Assembly: GCA_017640265.1 (NCBI GenBank)
Contig: JAGFVZ010000044.1
Span: forward strand, 1-7,394
Length of the DNA: 7,394 nucleotides
From: Anoxypelagibacter denitrificans
GTDB lineage: Bacteria > Pseudomonadota > Alphaproteobacteria > Pelagibacterales > Pelagibacteraceae
Reading direction: 5' to 3'
Under the pieces are notes generated by a model. The model was given only the letters and a program-made list of their open reading frames with translations, was not told where the DNA came from and made no database searches. Shown piece after piece: positions 1-7,202 of the stretch (its first letter is position 1; every line of letters starts with the position of its first letter). A program made the position numbers and the translations under genes.

Positions 1-2
1 AG

Positions 3-377
3 CTTTGTTCAAAAAATGTATACCAACATATTTCCAAGTTAGTCAAAAAAGATCTTTCAAACTCTTTTGTAAGATTGGAAGTTATTTGTGATAGAGAAGG
101 GTTTTGGCTCAAACCTCATTGTGATATTAAAGAAAAACTAGTTTCAGGTTTAATATTTGTTAATCCTTTTAACGAATCAGAAAATCTTGGAACTGATCTG
201 TATGATGAAACACTTAACAAAATTAAAACTATTCCCTACAAGGATAATTATGGTTATTTTTTTACAAGTGGACCCAATACTTGGCATGGTATGGAAAAAA
301 AAAAAATTAAAAAAGAAAGAAGAGGGCTGCAAGTTAACTATGTTACATTTAAAACTGACTGGAAAGTTAAAAGTTAA
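3..377 (+). CDS. 2-oxoglutarate/Fe(II)-dependent oxygenase-like protein, C-terminal part (5' end outside window)
   Basis: The frame is open from the left edge to a TAA at 375-377, giving 124 residues. No convincing start exists inside the window; the TTG at 75 is preceded by plausible coding (FVRLEVI), so the gene is cut by the edge. The visible part looks like the double-stranded beta-helix core of a 2OG-Fe(II) oxygenase. It has an HxD pair (LKPHCD, H39 and D41 of the visible part), a distal His in TWHGME (H95), and RRGLQVNYV (R106/R107), which fits the 2OG-binding Arg on the last core strand. The GTDLY segment and the 54-residue HxD-to-His spacing fit the superfamily. Such enzymes hydroxylate proteins, lipids or small molecules; the substrate cannot be read here. 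A run of 12 A (295-306) encodes a Lys-rich loop between the distal His and the Arg. The stop abuts the carB stop with no gap. The superfamily call is fairly firm, the exact family is not. Confidence 0.72.
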   Translation, partial: LCSKNVYQHISKLVKKDLSNSFVRLEVICDREGFWLKPHCDIKEKLVSGLIFVNPFNESENLGTDLYDETLNKIKTIPYKDNYGYFFTSGPNTWHGMEKKKIKKERRGLQVNYVTFKTDWKVKS

Positions 378-3300
378 TTAGACGTCTTGTAGTGCCTTTA
401 CTTCTATAGGATATTTTTTTAAGGCTTCAATAGACTCTACACAAGCATTTGCCGCAGCAAACGTGGTGAAATATGGAATTTTGTTCATCAGGCTTGATCT
501 TCTTAAACTGAATGAATCTGCAACCGCAATAGAGTCCTTACCCTCCGTTGTATTAATTACCAAAGCAATGCTTTTACTATTTAATTTTTCAACTATATGC
601 GGAGAACCTTGATTAACTTTATTAATCTTTTTGCACTTAATGCCCTTGGAAACTAAATATTTGGCAGTACCAGGAGTTGCGCACAATAAAAATCCTAATT
701 TTATTAATTTTAAGGCATTATTTAATATTTTTTCTTTATCTTTATCCCTTACAGATATAAACGCAGTTCCTTTCAAAGGAATGCTATTATTGCTCGCCAT
801 TTGACTTTTAGCAAAAGACAAACCAAAATTTTGATCAAAACCCATTACCTCACCAGTTGATTTCATTTCTGGACCCAAAAGGACATCGACTTCAGGAAAT
901 TTATTAAAAGGAAATACTGCTTCTTTTACTGCAAAAATCTTTTCATTTTTTATTCTCAGATCAAAACTAGACAAATTTTCACCTGCCATGACTCTAGATG
1001 CTATTTTGGCAACAGGAAGCCCAGTTGCTTTTGATACAAACGGTACGGTTCTACTTGCTCTTGGATTCACTTCTAAGACATAGACTTCTTTGTCTTTAAC
1101 CGCAAATTGGATATTAATTAATCCCAGCACCTTAAGAGCTACAGCCAATTGTTTGGTTTGCTCTTTTATTTTATTTATAATTTCCTCATCCAAAGTGTAG
1201 GGAGGGAGGGAGCATGCAGAATCCCCTGAGTGAATACCCGCTTCTTCAATATGTTCCATAATTCCGGCAACAAAAATTTTATTGCCATCCGAAATAGCGT
1301 CTACATCCACTTCTGTTGCATCATTTAAAAATTTATCAATGAGAACAGGATTTGATCCAGATACTTTTACCGCCTCATCTATGTATTTTTTTAAATCGAA
1401 ATCATTATGAATTATTTCCATGCCTCTTCCACCAAGGACGTAAGATGGTCTTATAACAATTGGAAAACCTATCTTGTTAGCAACTTGAAAAGACTCACTT
1501 TTATTTTTTGCAATTCCACTATCTGCCTGTTTTAAGTTTTCTTTAATCAATATCTCTTTGAATCTTTCTCTATCTTCGGCCAAATCTATAGAATCAAATT
1601 GAGTTCCCAAAATCGGAATATTATTTTCCGCAAGTGCTTTTGCGAGTTTTATAGGGGTCTGACCACCAAATTGAGTAATAACACCTAACAACTTACCATT
1701 TTGTCTTTCTTTAGCTATTATATTAAAAACTTGTTCTTCTATCAAAGGCTCAAAATACAATCTGTCACTGGTATCATAATCAGTAGAAACAGTTTCTGGG
1801 TTACAATTAATCATAATTGTTTCATATCCTTTTTCCTTCAAAGCAAAGCTTGCTTGACAACAGCAGTAATCAAATTCGATGCCTTGACCAATTCTGTTTG
1901 GTCCGCCCCCCAAAATTATGATCTTTTCTTTGTTTGTTGGGTTGGCCTCGCATACAGCTAATTGATCTACTGATTTTTGATAAGTTGAATACATGTATGG
2001 AGTTTGGGATTTAAATTCGGCTGCACAAGTATCAATTTTCTTAAATACAGGAAACACGCCCAGTCTCTCTCTTTCTTTTTTAACTTGTTTAACGTTGACT
2101 TCAGTTAACTCGGCAATTTTGTCGTCTGAAAAGCCTATAGATTTTATATGGGAGAATTCTTCAGACGTTTTTGGTAAACCATTTTTTTCTAATTTTTTTT
2201 CTTCATTAACCAATTCAGATATCTGTTCTAGAAACCAAGGGTCTATATTAGTGAGTTTATAAATATTTTTAATTCCAATTTTTCTTCTAAAGGCCTCAGC
2301 TATGATAATAAGTTTGTCAGGTAAATTTTGACTTAATTTATTTTTTATTTCTTTGTCAGATATTTTATTAAGGGGATCTAACCCTTTATAACCCACCTCC
2401 AAAGACGCTAACCCTTTTTGTAGAGATTCTTTGAAGTTTCTTCCTATAGCCATTGCTTCACCAACTGATTTCATGGAGGTACCTAATTTAGCTTTGGTTG
2501 ATCTAAATTTTTCAAATGTGAATCTTGGAATTTTGGTTACAACATAATCTATTGTGGGCTCAAATGATGCCGGTGTTGTTCCGGTAATCTCATTTGTTAG
2601 TTCATCAAGAGTGTAACCGATAGCCAATTTTGCAGCTACTTTTGCAATTGGAAAACCAGTTGCTTTTGATGCTAGCGCCGATGATCTAGAAACTCTTGGA
2701 TTCATTTCAATAATGACCATTCTTCCGTCTTTTGGATTAATAGCGAACTGAACGTTTGAACCACCAGTTTCAACGCCAATTTTTCTCAAACATTCAATGG
2801 AGGCATTTCTCATAATTTGAAATTCTTTATCCGTTAGTGTTAAAGCAGGCGCTACTGTAATCGAATCTCCAGTATGTATTCCCATTGGATCTACATTTTC
2901 AATCGAACAAATTATAATACAGTTGTCTTTTTTGTCCCTGACAACTTCCATTTCAAATTCCTTCCATCCCTCCAGAGACTCTTCAACTAAAACTTGATTT
3001 TTGGGAGATTCTAAAAGACCGGCTTTAACTAATTCAAAAAATTCTTTTTTGTTTTTTGCAATTCCTCCGCCAGATCCACCTAAAGTGAACGAAGGTCTTA
3101 TAATTGCCGGTAAACCAACTTTTTTCAAAACTTTTTTTGATTTACTAAAGGAGTTAACTATTTCGGATTTAGGCAAATCTAAATTTATTTCTTTCATACA
3201 TTTTCTAAACAAATCTCTATCTTCAGCTCTAGAAATTGCCTTGGCTTTTGCACCAATCAATTCAACTTTATTTTTTTTTAATATTCCTTTTTTTTCCATT

Positions 3301-3602
3301 ACAATCGCTACATTCAATGCTGTTTGTCCTCCCATGGTTGGTAAAATTGCACATGGTTTTTCTTTTTTTATTATTTTTTCCACAATTTCTGTTGTGATTG
3401 GTTCTATGTAAGTTTTATCCGCGACTTCTGGATCAGTCATAATTGTTGCAGGATTAGAATTAATCAATATTACCTTAAATCCTTCATCCTTTAGAGCTTT
3501 GCACGCTTGAGTTCCAGAATAGTCGAATTCACAAGCCTGTCCGATAATGATTGGGCCAGCACCTATTACTAAAATTTTTTTAATATCTTTTCTTTTTCCC
3601 AT
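378..3602 (-). CDS. carB: Carbamoyl-phosphate synthase, large subunit
   Basis: Synthesises carbamoyl phosphate in the cytoplasm from ammonia (delivered by CarA), bicarbonate and two ATP, feeding pyrimidine and arginine synthesis. The 1074-residue product nearly equals the 1073 of E. coli CarB. Order: carboxyphosphate ATP-grasp half (about 1-400), oligomerisation region (about 400-555), carbamoyl-phosphate ATP-grasp half (about 556-940), MGS-like allosteric domain (about 941-1074). Both halves carry a GAGP/GGGP loop, FDY, GGQT, an RPS..GG loop and NPR. ATP-site residues match E. coli positions exactly in half one (R129, R169, E215, H243, Q285, E299, N301) and with a shift of 3 in half two (R718, H791, Q832, E844, N846). 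The allosteric domain keeps the Thr residues of ATPGT, the NKV Lys (K995) and the FTT pair, so UMP inhibition and ornithine activation are plausible (inferred). The ATG start gives MGKRKDIKKI, which aligns with E. coli MPKRTDIKSI. It overlaps carA by 23 nt, and no clear Shine-Dalgarno is seen, so translation is probably coupled. Confidence 0.98.
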   Translation of the reverse strand: MGKRKDIKKILVIGAGPIIIGQACEFDYSGTQACKALKDEGFKVILINSNPATIMTDPEVADKTYIEPITTEIVEKIIKKEKPCAILPTMGGQTALNVAIVMEKKGILKKNKVELIGAKAKAISRAEDRDLFRKCMKEINLDLPKSEIVNSFSKSKKVLKKVGLPAIIRPSFTLGGSGGGIAKNKKEFFELVKAGLLESPKNQVLVEESLEGWKEFEMEVVRDKKDNCIIICSIENVDPMGIHTGDSITVAPALTLTDKEFQIMRNASIECLRKIGVETGGSNVQFAINPKDGRMVIIEMNPRVSRSSALASKATGFPIAKVAAKLAIGYTLDELTNEITGTTPASFEPTIDYVVTKIPRFTFEKFRSTKAKLGTSMKSVGEAMAIGRNFKESLQKGLASLEVGYKGLDPLNKISDKEIKNKLSQNLPDKLIIIAEAFRRKIGIKNIYKLTNIDPWFLEQISELVNEEKKLEKNGLPKTSEEFSHIKSIGFSDDKIAELTEVNVKQVKKERERLGVFPVFKKIDTCAAEFKSQTPYMYSTYQKSVDQLAVCEANPTNKEKIIILGGGPNRIGQGIEFDYCCCQASFALKEKGYETIMINCNPETVSTDYDTSDRLYFEPLIEEQVFNIIAKERQNGKLLGVITQFGGQTPIKLAKALAENNIPILGTQFDSIDLAEDRERFKEILIKENLKQADSGIAKNKSESFQVANKIGFPIVIRPSYVLGGRGMEIIHNDFDLKKYIDEAVKVSGSNPVLIDKFLNDATEVDVDAISDGNKIFVAGIMEHIEEAGIHSGDSACSLPPYTLDEEIINKIKEQTKQLAVALKVLGLINIQFAVKDKEVYVLEVNPRASRTVPFVSKATGLPVAKIASRVMAGENLSSFDLRIKNEKIFAVKEAVFPFNKFPEVDVLLGPEMKSTGEVMGFDQNFGLSFAKSQMASNNSIPLKGTAFISVRDKDKEKILNNALKLIKLGFLLCATPGTAKYLVSKGIKCKKINKVNQGSPHIVEKLNSKSIALVINTTEGKDSIAVADSFSLRRSSLMNKIPYFTTFAAANACVESIEALKKYPIEVKALQDV

Positions 3603-4788
3603 TTTTTTTGCTTGTTATTATATTGTTTAAAAATTTATCAAATAAATATTTACTATCTTGCGGTCCAGGATTTGCTTCAGGATGATATTGCACTGAAAAT
3701 ATTTTTTTCCCTTTTACCTCAATGCCCTCGATACAACCATCGAAAAGAGATTTATGAGTAATTTTTACAGAACTTGGAATTGATTTTGGATCAACTTCGA
3801 AACCGTGGTTCTGGCTTGTAATTTCGACTTTGCTTGTAGTCAAGTCTTTGATCGGATGATTTGCGCCTCTATGACCAAGCGACATTTTTTTCGTTTTTGC
3901 ACCCAATGCCAGAGATAATAGTTGATGACCTAAACAAATACCAAATATTGGAGTTTTATTATTAATCAATTTTCGTATTATTGGTATTGCGTATTTTCCG
4001 GTTGCTGCCGGATCTCCAGGGCCGTTAGATAAAAAAACTCCGTCCGGATTTAGTTCAATTATTTTTTCTGCAGAATAATTTGTGGGAACAACAGTTACAG
4101 CACAATTAATATCTGAAAAGCATCTAAGTATGTTTTTTTTAATTCCATAGTCTATAGCCACAACTTTATATTTATTTTTTTTGTTTTTTATGTAACCTTT
4201 TTTTTTATTCCATGATTTTAACGAAGACCAATGATATATTTTTTTGCAACTAACTTTTTTTGCTAGATCTAGACCCAGAAGACCGTTCCACGATTTAGAT
4301 TCCTCTAGAAGTTTTTTAAAATTATGCTTACCATTTTTTAAAAATTGAATAGTACCTTTTGGAGCCCCTTTGTCTCTTATGTAGTTTGTAATCACTCTAG
4401 TGTCCAAACCAACGATGCCGACAATTTTTCTTTTTTTAAGCCATTTATCTAGCTTTTTAATTGATCTGTAATTAGATGGTTCCGTAACATTCGAATTAAA
4501 AATAACACCTTTAACCCACGCTTTATCAGCTTCATTATCATCGGGGTTTGTCCCAACGTTTCCAATATGCGGAAAGGTAAAATTTATAATTTGATCTGAA
4601 TATGATGGATCTGTAATTATTTCCTGATAACCGGTTATTGAAGTGTTAAAACAAACCTCTCCAACCGCACTACCTTCATAACCTATACCTGTCCCAGAAA
4701 AACTAATGCCATCTTCAAAAACTAAAATACCTGTTGAAAAATTAATTGAATGATTGTTTTTTATATCTACAGCCTGTCTCAAATACAA
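3580..4788 (-). CDS. carA: Carbamoyl-phosphate synthase, small (glutaminase) subunit; start uncertain
   Basis: Hydrolyses glutamine and channels ammonia to CarB. With the TTG start chosen at 4788 the product has 402 residues, against 382 in E. coli. The N-terminal small-chain domain (about 20-190) shows LVFEDG, AVGEVCFNTS, TGYQEI, TDPSY and PHIGNVGTN. A Lys-rich linker (about 193-207) leads to a class I glutamine amidotransferase domain with FLSNGPGDP, the nucleophile elbow GICLGHQ (Cys285) and VQYHPEANPGP (His369, Glu371), so the catalytic triad is complete. The frame stays open to a TTG at 4851, but that start would add about 35 residues unlike the family and sits in the spacer of a good promoter (4830-4858). 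No in-frame ATG or GTG exists before the conserved domain. Options are TTG at 4788 or 4782, or an ATA at 4764 that would give an N-terminus beginning M-KNNHSINFSTG. The 3' end overlaps carB by 23 nt. Product certain, start not. Confidence 0.94.
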   Translation of the reverse strand: MYLRQAVDIKNNHSINFSTGILVFEDGISFSGTGIGYEGSAVGEVCFNTSITGYQEIITDPSYSDQIINFTFPHIGNVGTNPDDNEADKAWVKGVIFNSNVTEPSNYRSIKKLDKWLKKRKIVGIVGLDTRVITNYIRDKGAPKGTIQFLKNGKHNFKKLLEESKSWNGLLGLDLAKKVSCKKIYHWSSLKSWNKKKGYIKNKKNKYKVVAIDYGIKKNILRCFSDINCAVTVVPTNYSAEKIIELNPDGVFLSNGPGDPAATGKYAIPIIRKLINNKTPIFGICLGHQLLSLALGAKTKKMSLGHRGANHPIKDLTTSKVEITSQNHGFEVDPKSIPSSVKITHKSLFDGCIEGIEVKGKKIFSVQYHPEANPGPQDSKYLFDKFLNNIITSKKNGKKKRY

Positions 4789-4798
4789 CTCATGAGTT
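4787..4798. repeat. 12-base perfect palindrome at the proposed carA start
   Basis: AACTCATGAGTT is its own reverse complement over 12 bases. It ends two bases inside the proposed TTG start of carA (4788-4786). It could be a regulator half-site pair or could mask the start codon in the mRNA; it may also be chance. Confidence 0.3.
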
Positions 4799-4801
4799 AA
4801 A

Positions 4802-4827
4802 GCAAAACGTTTTAAACATGGTTTTGC
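4802..4827 (-). promoter_or_regulatory. Inverted repeat in the carA leader/start-point region
   Basis: The arms GCAAAAC (4802-4808) and GTTTTGC (4821-4827) are perfect 7-base inverted repeats separated by 12 bases. A 10-base perfect palindrome, AAAACGTTTT (4804-4813), overlaps one arm. The element covers the predicted carA transcription start and could be an operator or an mRNA hairpin. It lacks a U-tract after the stem, so it is not a standard terminator. In AT-rich DNA short dyads arise by chance, so its function is unproven. Confidence 0.3.
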
Positions 4828-4829
4828 GC

Positions 4830-4858
4830 AACATATGAAAAAGGTTAGCAATCGTCAA
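4830..4858 (-). promoter_or_regulatory. Sigma-70-type promoter for carA-carB
   Basis: Read on the minus strand, TTGACG (4858-4853; 5 of 6 matches to TTGACA) is followed after exactly 17 bases by TATGTT (4835-4830; 4 of 6 matches to TATAAT). The stretch just upstream is A-rich. The predicted start point is near 4824-4822, leaving an untranslated leader of about 35 bases to the TTG at 4788. The position, 40-70 bases ahead of the conserved carA coding, fits an operon promoter. This is a consensus match by eye only. Confidence 0.6.
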
Positions 4859-4911
4859 GTATCTTCTTTTTCTTTTGAAGACAGATTGTGATTAAAGTAA
4901 GTTTTAAAATT

Positions 4912-5367
4912 ATGTCCCTTCAGATTAAAATAGAGAGTAAACTGAAAGAATCTTTAAAGTCCAAAGATAAAAAGACTTATTCGACTTTAAGATTGATGAT
5001 TGCAGCCATTAAAGATGTTATGATTGCTAAAAAGATTAAGGCTGAAAAAAAATTACCTGACAATGATCTAACAGCTGTTCTCAAGAAGATGGTTAAGCAA
5101 CGAAACGAATCTTGCGAAATTTATAAAAAAGCTGGAAGAAATGAATTATTAAACAATGAAATGTCAGAAATTAAAATTATTAATGAGTTTCTGCCTAAAC
5201 AATTAAATGAGGAAGAAACAAGAAAAATTTGTCTCGAAACCATTAAAAATGTTGGGGCCAGTTCGATTAAAGATATAGGAAAAGTTATGGGAGCGCTCAA
5301 AAAAAAATATTCTGATGTTCTTGATTTTTCAAAAGTTAGTCAGATTATAAAAGAAAATTTGAACTAA
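4912..5367 (+). CDS. yqeY: GatB/YqeY domain protein
   Basis: A 151-residue member of the YqeY family, small cytoplasmic proteins resembling the tRNA-binding tail domain of the GatB amidotransferase subunit. Their own role is unsettled; tRNA binding or a tie to tRNA-dependent amidation is inferred from that homology. Family marks are STLRLMIAAIKD (24-35), KKMVKQRNES (58-67) with IYKKAGRNEL after it, EFLPKQLNEEE (92-102), and DIGKVMGALKKKY (121-133) near the C-terminus. The whole family length is covered. The ATG at 4912 is chosen because MSLQIKIESKL matches the usual N-terminus (MSLRERI... in relatives). The in-frame GTG at 4888 would add eight residues without family support. No strong Shine-Dalgarno precedes the ATG. 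One base separates its stop from dnaG, so the two are almost certainly co-transcribed. In alphaproteobacteria a YqeY gene commonly precedes dnaG. Confidence 0.92.
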   Translation: MSLQIKIESKLKESLKSKDKKTYSTLRLMIAAIKDVMIAKKIKAEKKLPDNDLTAVLKKMVKQRNESCEIYKKAGRNELLNNEMSEIKIINEFLPKQLNEEETRKICLETIKNVGASSIKDIGKVMGALKKKYSDVLDFSKVSQIIKENLN

Positions 5368-5368
5368 G

Positions 5369-7141
5369 ATGAAATATCCTAAAAATTATTTGGAAGAAAT
5401 TAAATTAAGGTTAAAAGTTTCTCAGGTGGTAGGAAAAACGGTAAAATTAAAAAAAAGAGGCAAGGAATTTATTGGACTTTCACCATTTACAAATGAAAAA
5501 ACTCCATCCTTTACAGTGAGCGATGAAAAAGGATTTTATCATTGTTTTAGTTCGGGAGAGCATGGAAATATTTTTGATTTTCTTATGAAAACCCAATCTC
5601 TTAAATTTGGAGAAGCAGTAAGACAATTGGCTTTAGATGCGGGGATGCAACCTTACAGATTTTCTAGTTTTGATTTAGAAAAGGAAAAAAGATATCAAAC
5701 TTATAAAAATATTTTAGAAGATTATACAAATTATCATCATAGACAGTTAATATTGGGTAAAAATTTATCAGCAACTAATTATCTTTTAAAGCGACAGGTA
5801 AACAAAAAAATTGTATCAGAATTTCAACTAGGCTTTGTTCCAAATAATTCAGATTACTATAATGGTTTGTTAAAAAAATTTACGGAGGAAGAAATTAAAC
5901 AAACGGGTTTATTCTACAAAAATGAAAAAAACAATAAATTTGTTGATAGATTTCATTCAAGAATCATTTTTCCAATTAAAAATATCGTTGGTGACGTAGT
6001 TGCTTTTGGCGGTAGAATTATTAAGGAATCTCAAATTGCAAAATATATAAATTCACCAGAAACTGAGTTTTATAAGAAAGGCAAACATATTTTTAATTTG
6101 GAAAAAGTAAAATCTGTTCCCAATAAAACTCAAGAAGTAATAGTAGTCGAGGGTTACATGGATGTTGTAAGCATGCATTCTTTTGGTATTAGAAATGTTG
6201 TTTCTAATCAAGGAACAGCTTTGACTGAAAACCAAATTAATTTAATTTGGAAATTTTTTAATAATGTAATTTTATGTTTAGATGGCGATGTAAGTGGTCA
6301 GAAGGCATCTTTACGTATAGCAGAACACTTGTTTTCCTTTATTAAGGAAAATAATAAAATTGGTTTTGTTGTTCTGCCTAACAAATTAGATCCAGACGAT
6401 TATATTAAAGAAAAGGGAAAAGACAATTTTGAAAAAATTTTAAAATCTAATCTATCTATCGAAGAATTTATTTGGAGAACATATTTGAATGATTTAGATA
6501 GAAACGATCCGTTTGCAATTAGTAAATTTGAAAAGAAATTTAAATCTTTATGTCAATCTATTCAAGATCAAACACTTAGAAAATATATTTTAGAACATTA
6601 TCTAGAAAAAATTAAAAATCTTACACCTTTACAAAAAAATAACAAATTTCAAAAAAGAAAAAATGTACATAAAGTACTTAATGAAACAAAAAAAATTTTA
6701 GTTGCAAGAGATCATCTAACTAAAGAAGAAATTAAAGAGTATTCAATTTTATACGTTATGTATAATTATCCAGAAATTATTTCTCCAAGATTAGAAATTT
6801 TAAAAGATATTATTTTATCTTCCAAGATACTCAACGAACTCAAATCAGAAATTTTATATTTCATTTCAAAAGATCAATTTAATGGCAAAAACAAAGAAGA
6901 ATTAAAGAAAAAATATTTAAATTATATAGACGATATAAATCAAAACTCTGTTGTTAAAAATATTTTTCAAAAAAAAGATCAGAATCAGCAGGTTGAATTA
7001 TTAAACGAAATACTAAAGGAACTTAATGAAATAAAATTTTCAAAAAAAATCGATAAACTTGAAAATAGACTTATGAAAGAGTTTGATGAAAAGTCCTACT
7101 CTGATTTAATACAGTTGAAAAGTCAGATAAACAAGGAATAA
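5369..7141 (+). CDS. dnaG: DNA primase
   Basis: Synthesises RNA primers for replication at the fork together with DnaB helicase. The 590 residues are close to E. coli DnaG (581). Order: N-terminal zinc-finger-like domain (about 1-95), RNA polymerase core with TOPRIM fold (about 110-365), and a divergent Lys/Glu-rich C-terminal helicase-binding region (about 435-590). Core motifs are DRFHSRIIFPI (193-203), FGGRII (213-218) and KYINSPET (225-232). The TOPRIM residues are Glu261 in VVEGYMDV and Asp305/Asp307 in CLDGD, followed by LDPDDYI (340-346). The finger domain keeps the frame of the fold (NEKTPSFTV, FYHCFSSGEHGN), but the usual CPFH and CFGC ligand pairs read SPFT (38-41) and CFSS (59-62), leaving one of four zinc ligands (Cys59). 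I recall the same change in other alphaproteobacterial primases, so it is probably a lineage trait and not decay. The ATG lies one base after the yqeY stop. Confidence 0.97.
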   Translation: MKYPKNYLEEIKLRLKVSQVVGKTVKLKKRGKEFIGLSPFTNEKTPSFTVSDEKGFYHCFSSGEHGNIFDFLMKTQSLKFGEAVRQLALDAGMQPYRFSSFDLEKEKRYQTYKNILEDYTNYHHRQLILGKNLSATNYLLKRQVNKKIVSEFQLGFVPNNSDYYNGLLKKFTEEEIKQTGLFYKNEKNNKFVDRFHSRIIFPIKNIVGDVVAFGGRIIKESQIAKYINSPETEFYKKGKHIFNLEKVKSVPNKTQEVIVVEGYMDVVSMHSFGIRNVVSNQGTALTENQINLIWKFFNNVILCLDGDVSGQKASLRIAEHLFSFIKENNKIGFVVLPNKLDPDDYIKEKGKDNFEKILKSNLSIEEFIWRTYLNDLDRNDPFAISKFEKKFKSLCQSIQDQTLRKYILEHYLEKIKNLTPLQKNNKFQKRKNVHKVLNETKKILVARDHLTKEEIKEYSILYVMYNYPEIISPRLEILKDIILSSKILNELKSEILYFISKDQFNGKNKEELKKKYLNYIDDINQNSVVKNIFQKKDQNQQVELLNEILKELNEIKFSKKIDKLENRLMKEFDEKSYSDLIQLKSQINKE

Positions 7142-7154
7142 ATTAGGTATAGAT

Positions 7155-7181
7155 TTTTCACAATTTGTCTCTATATATAAT
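7155..7181 (+). promoter_or_regulatory. Possible rpoD promoter in the dnaG-rpoD gap
   Basis: A perfect TATAAT lies at 7176-7181 in the 61-base gap between dnaG and rpoD, 21 bases ahead of the rpoD ATG. The best -35 is only TTTTCA (7155-7160, 4 of 6 matches) at a short 15-base spacing. Housekeeping sigma genes often have their own promoter inside the dnaG-rpoD unit, which makes the place sensible, but in such AT-rich DNA TATAAT occurs by chance. Confidence 0.35.
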
Positions 7182-7202
7182 AAAAGATTATTTATCAGAT
7201 CC

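Noticed and set aside
157..381. Second plus-strand frame of 74 codons overlapping the oxygenase
   Set aside because: The other frame carries the HxD...H...R pattern and stays open to the left edge; this one is a shadow.
1200..1210. GGGAGGGAGGG, a striking G-rich patch in AT-rich DNA
   Set aside because: Only three G-tracts, so no canonical quadruplex; it is explained by carB codons for Leu-Pro-Pro in the conserved second ATP-grasp half.
1701..2262. Two open frames of 86 and 89 codons on the plus strand (1701-1961, 1993-2262)
   Set aside because: Both are antisense to carB and show no recognisable protein features.
3001..3411. 136-codon open frame on the plus strand
   Set aside because: It lies wholly antisense to a strongly conserved part of carB; its composition is that of a shadow frame, with no family features.
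4263..4272. 10-base palindrome CTAGATCTAG
   Set aside because: Inside carA coding (linker end of the small-chain domain), far from any start; one such palindrome is expected by chance.
4849..4851. TTG at 4851 as the carA start (423 residues)
   Set aside because: It lies between the -35 and -10 of a good minus-strand promoter, and the added residues (Cys-rich, no family match) precede the usual N-terminus.
4875..4903. Possible yqeY promoter TTGAAG-17-TAAGTT
   Set aside because: The -10 matches only 3 of 6 positions and the start point would fall within a few bases of the ATG; too weak to list.
4888..4911. GTG at 4888 as the yqeY start
   Set aside because: The ATG at 4912 gives the standard MSL... 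family N-terminus; the added eight residues have no support.
6053..6235. 60-codon minus-strand frame inside dnaG
   Set aside because: Antisense to the conserved TOPRIM region; no coding evidence.
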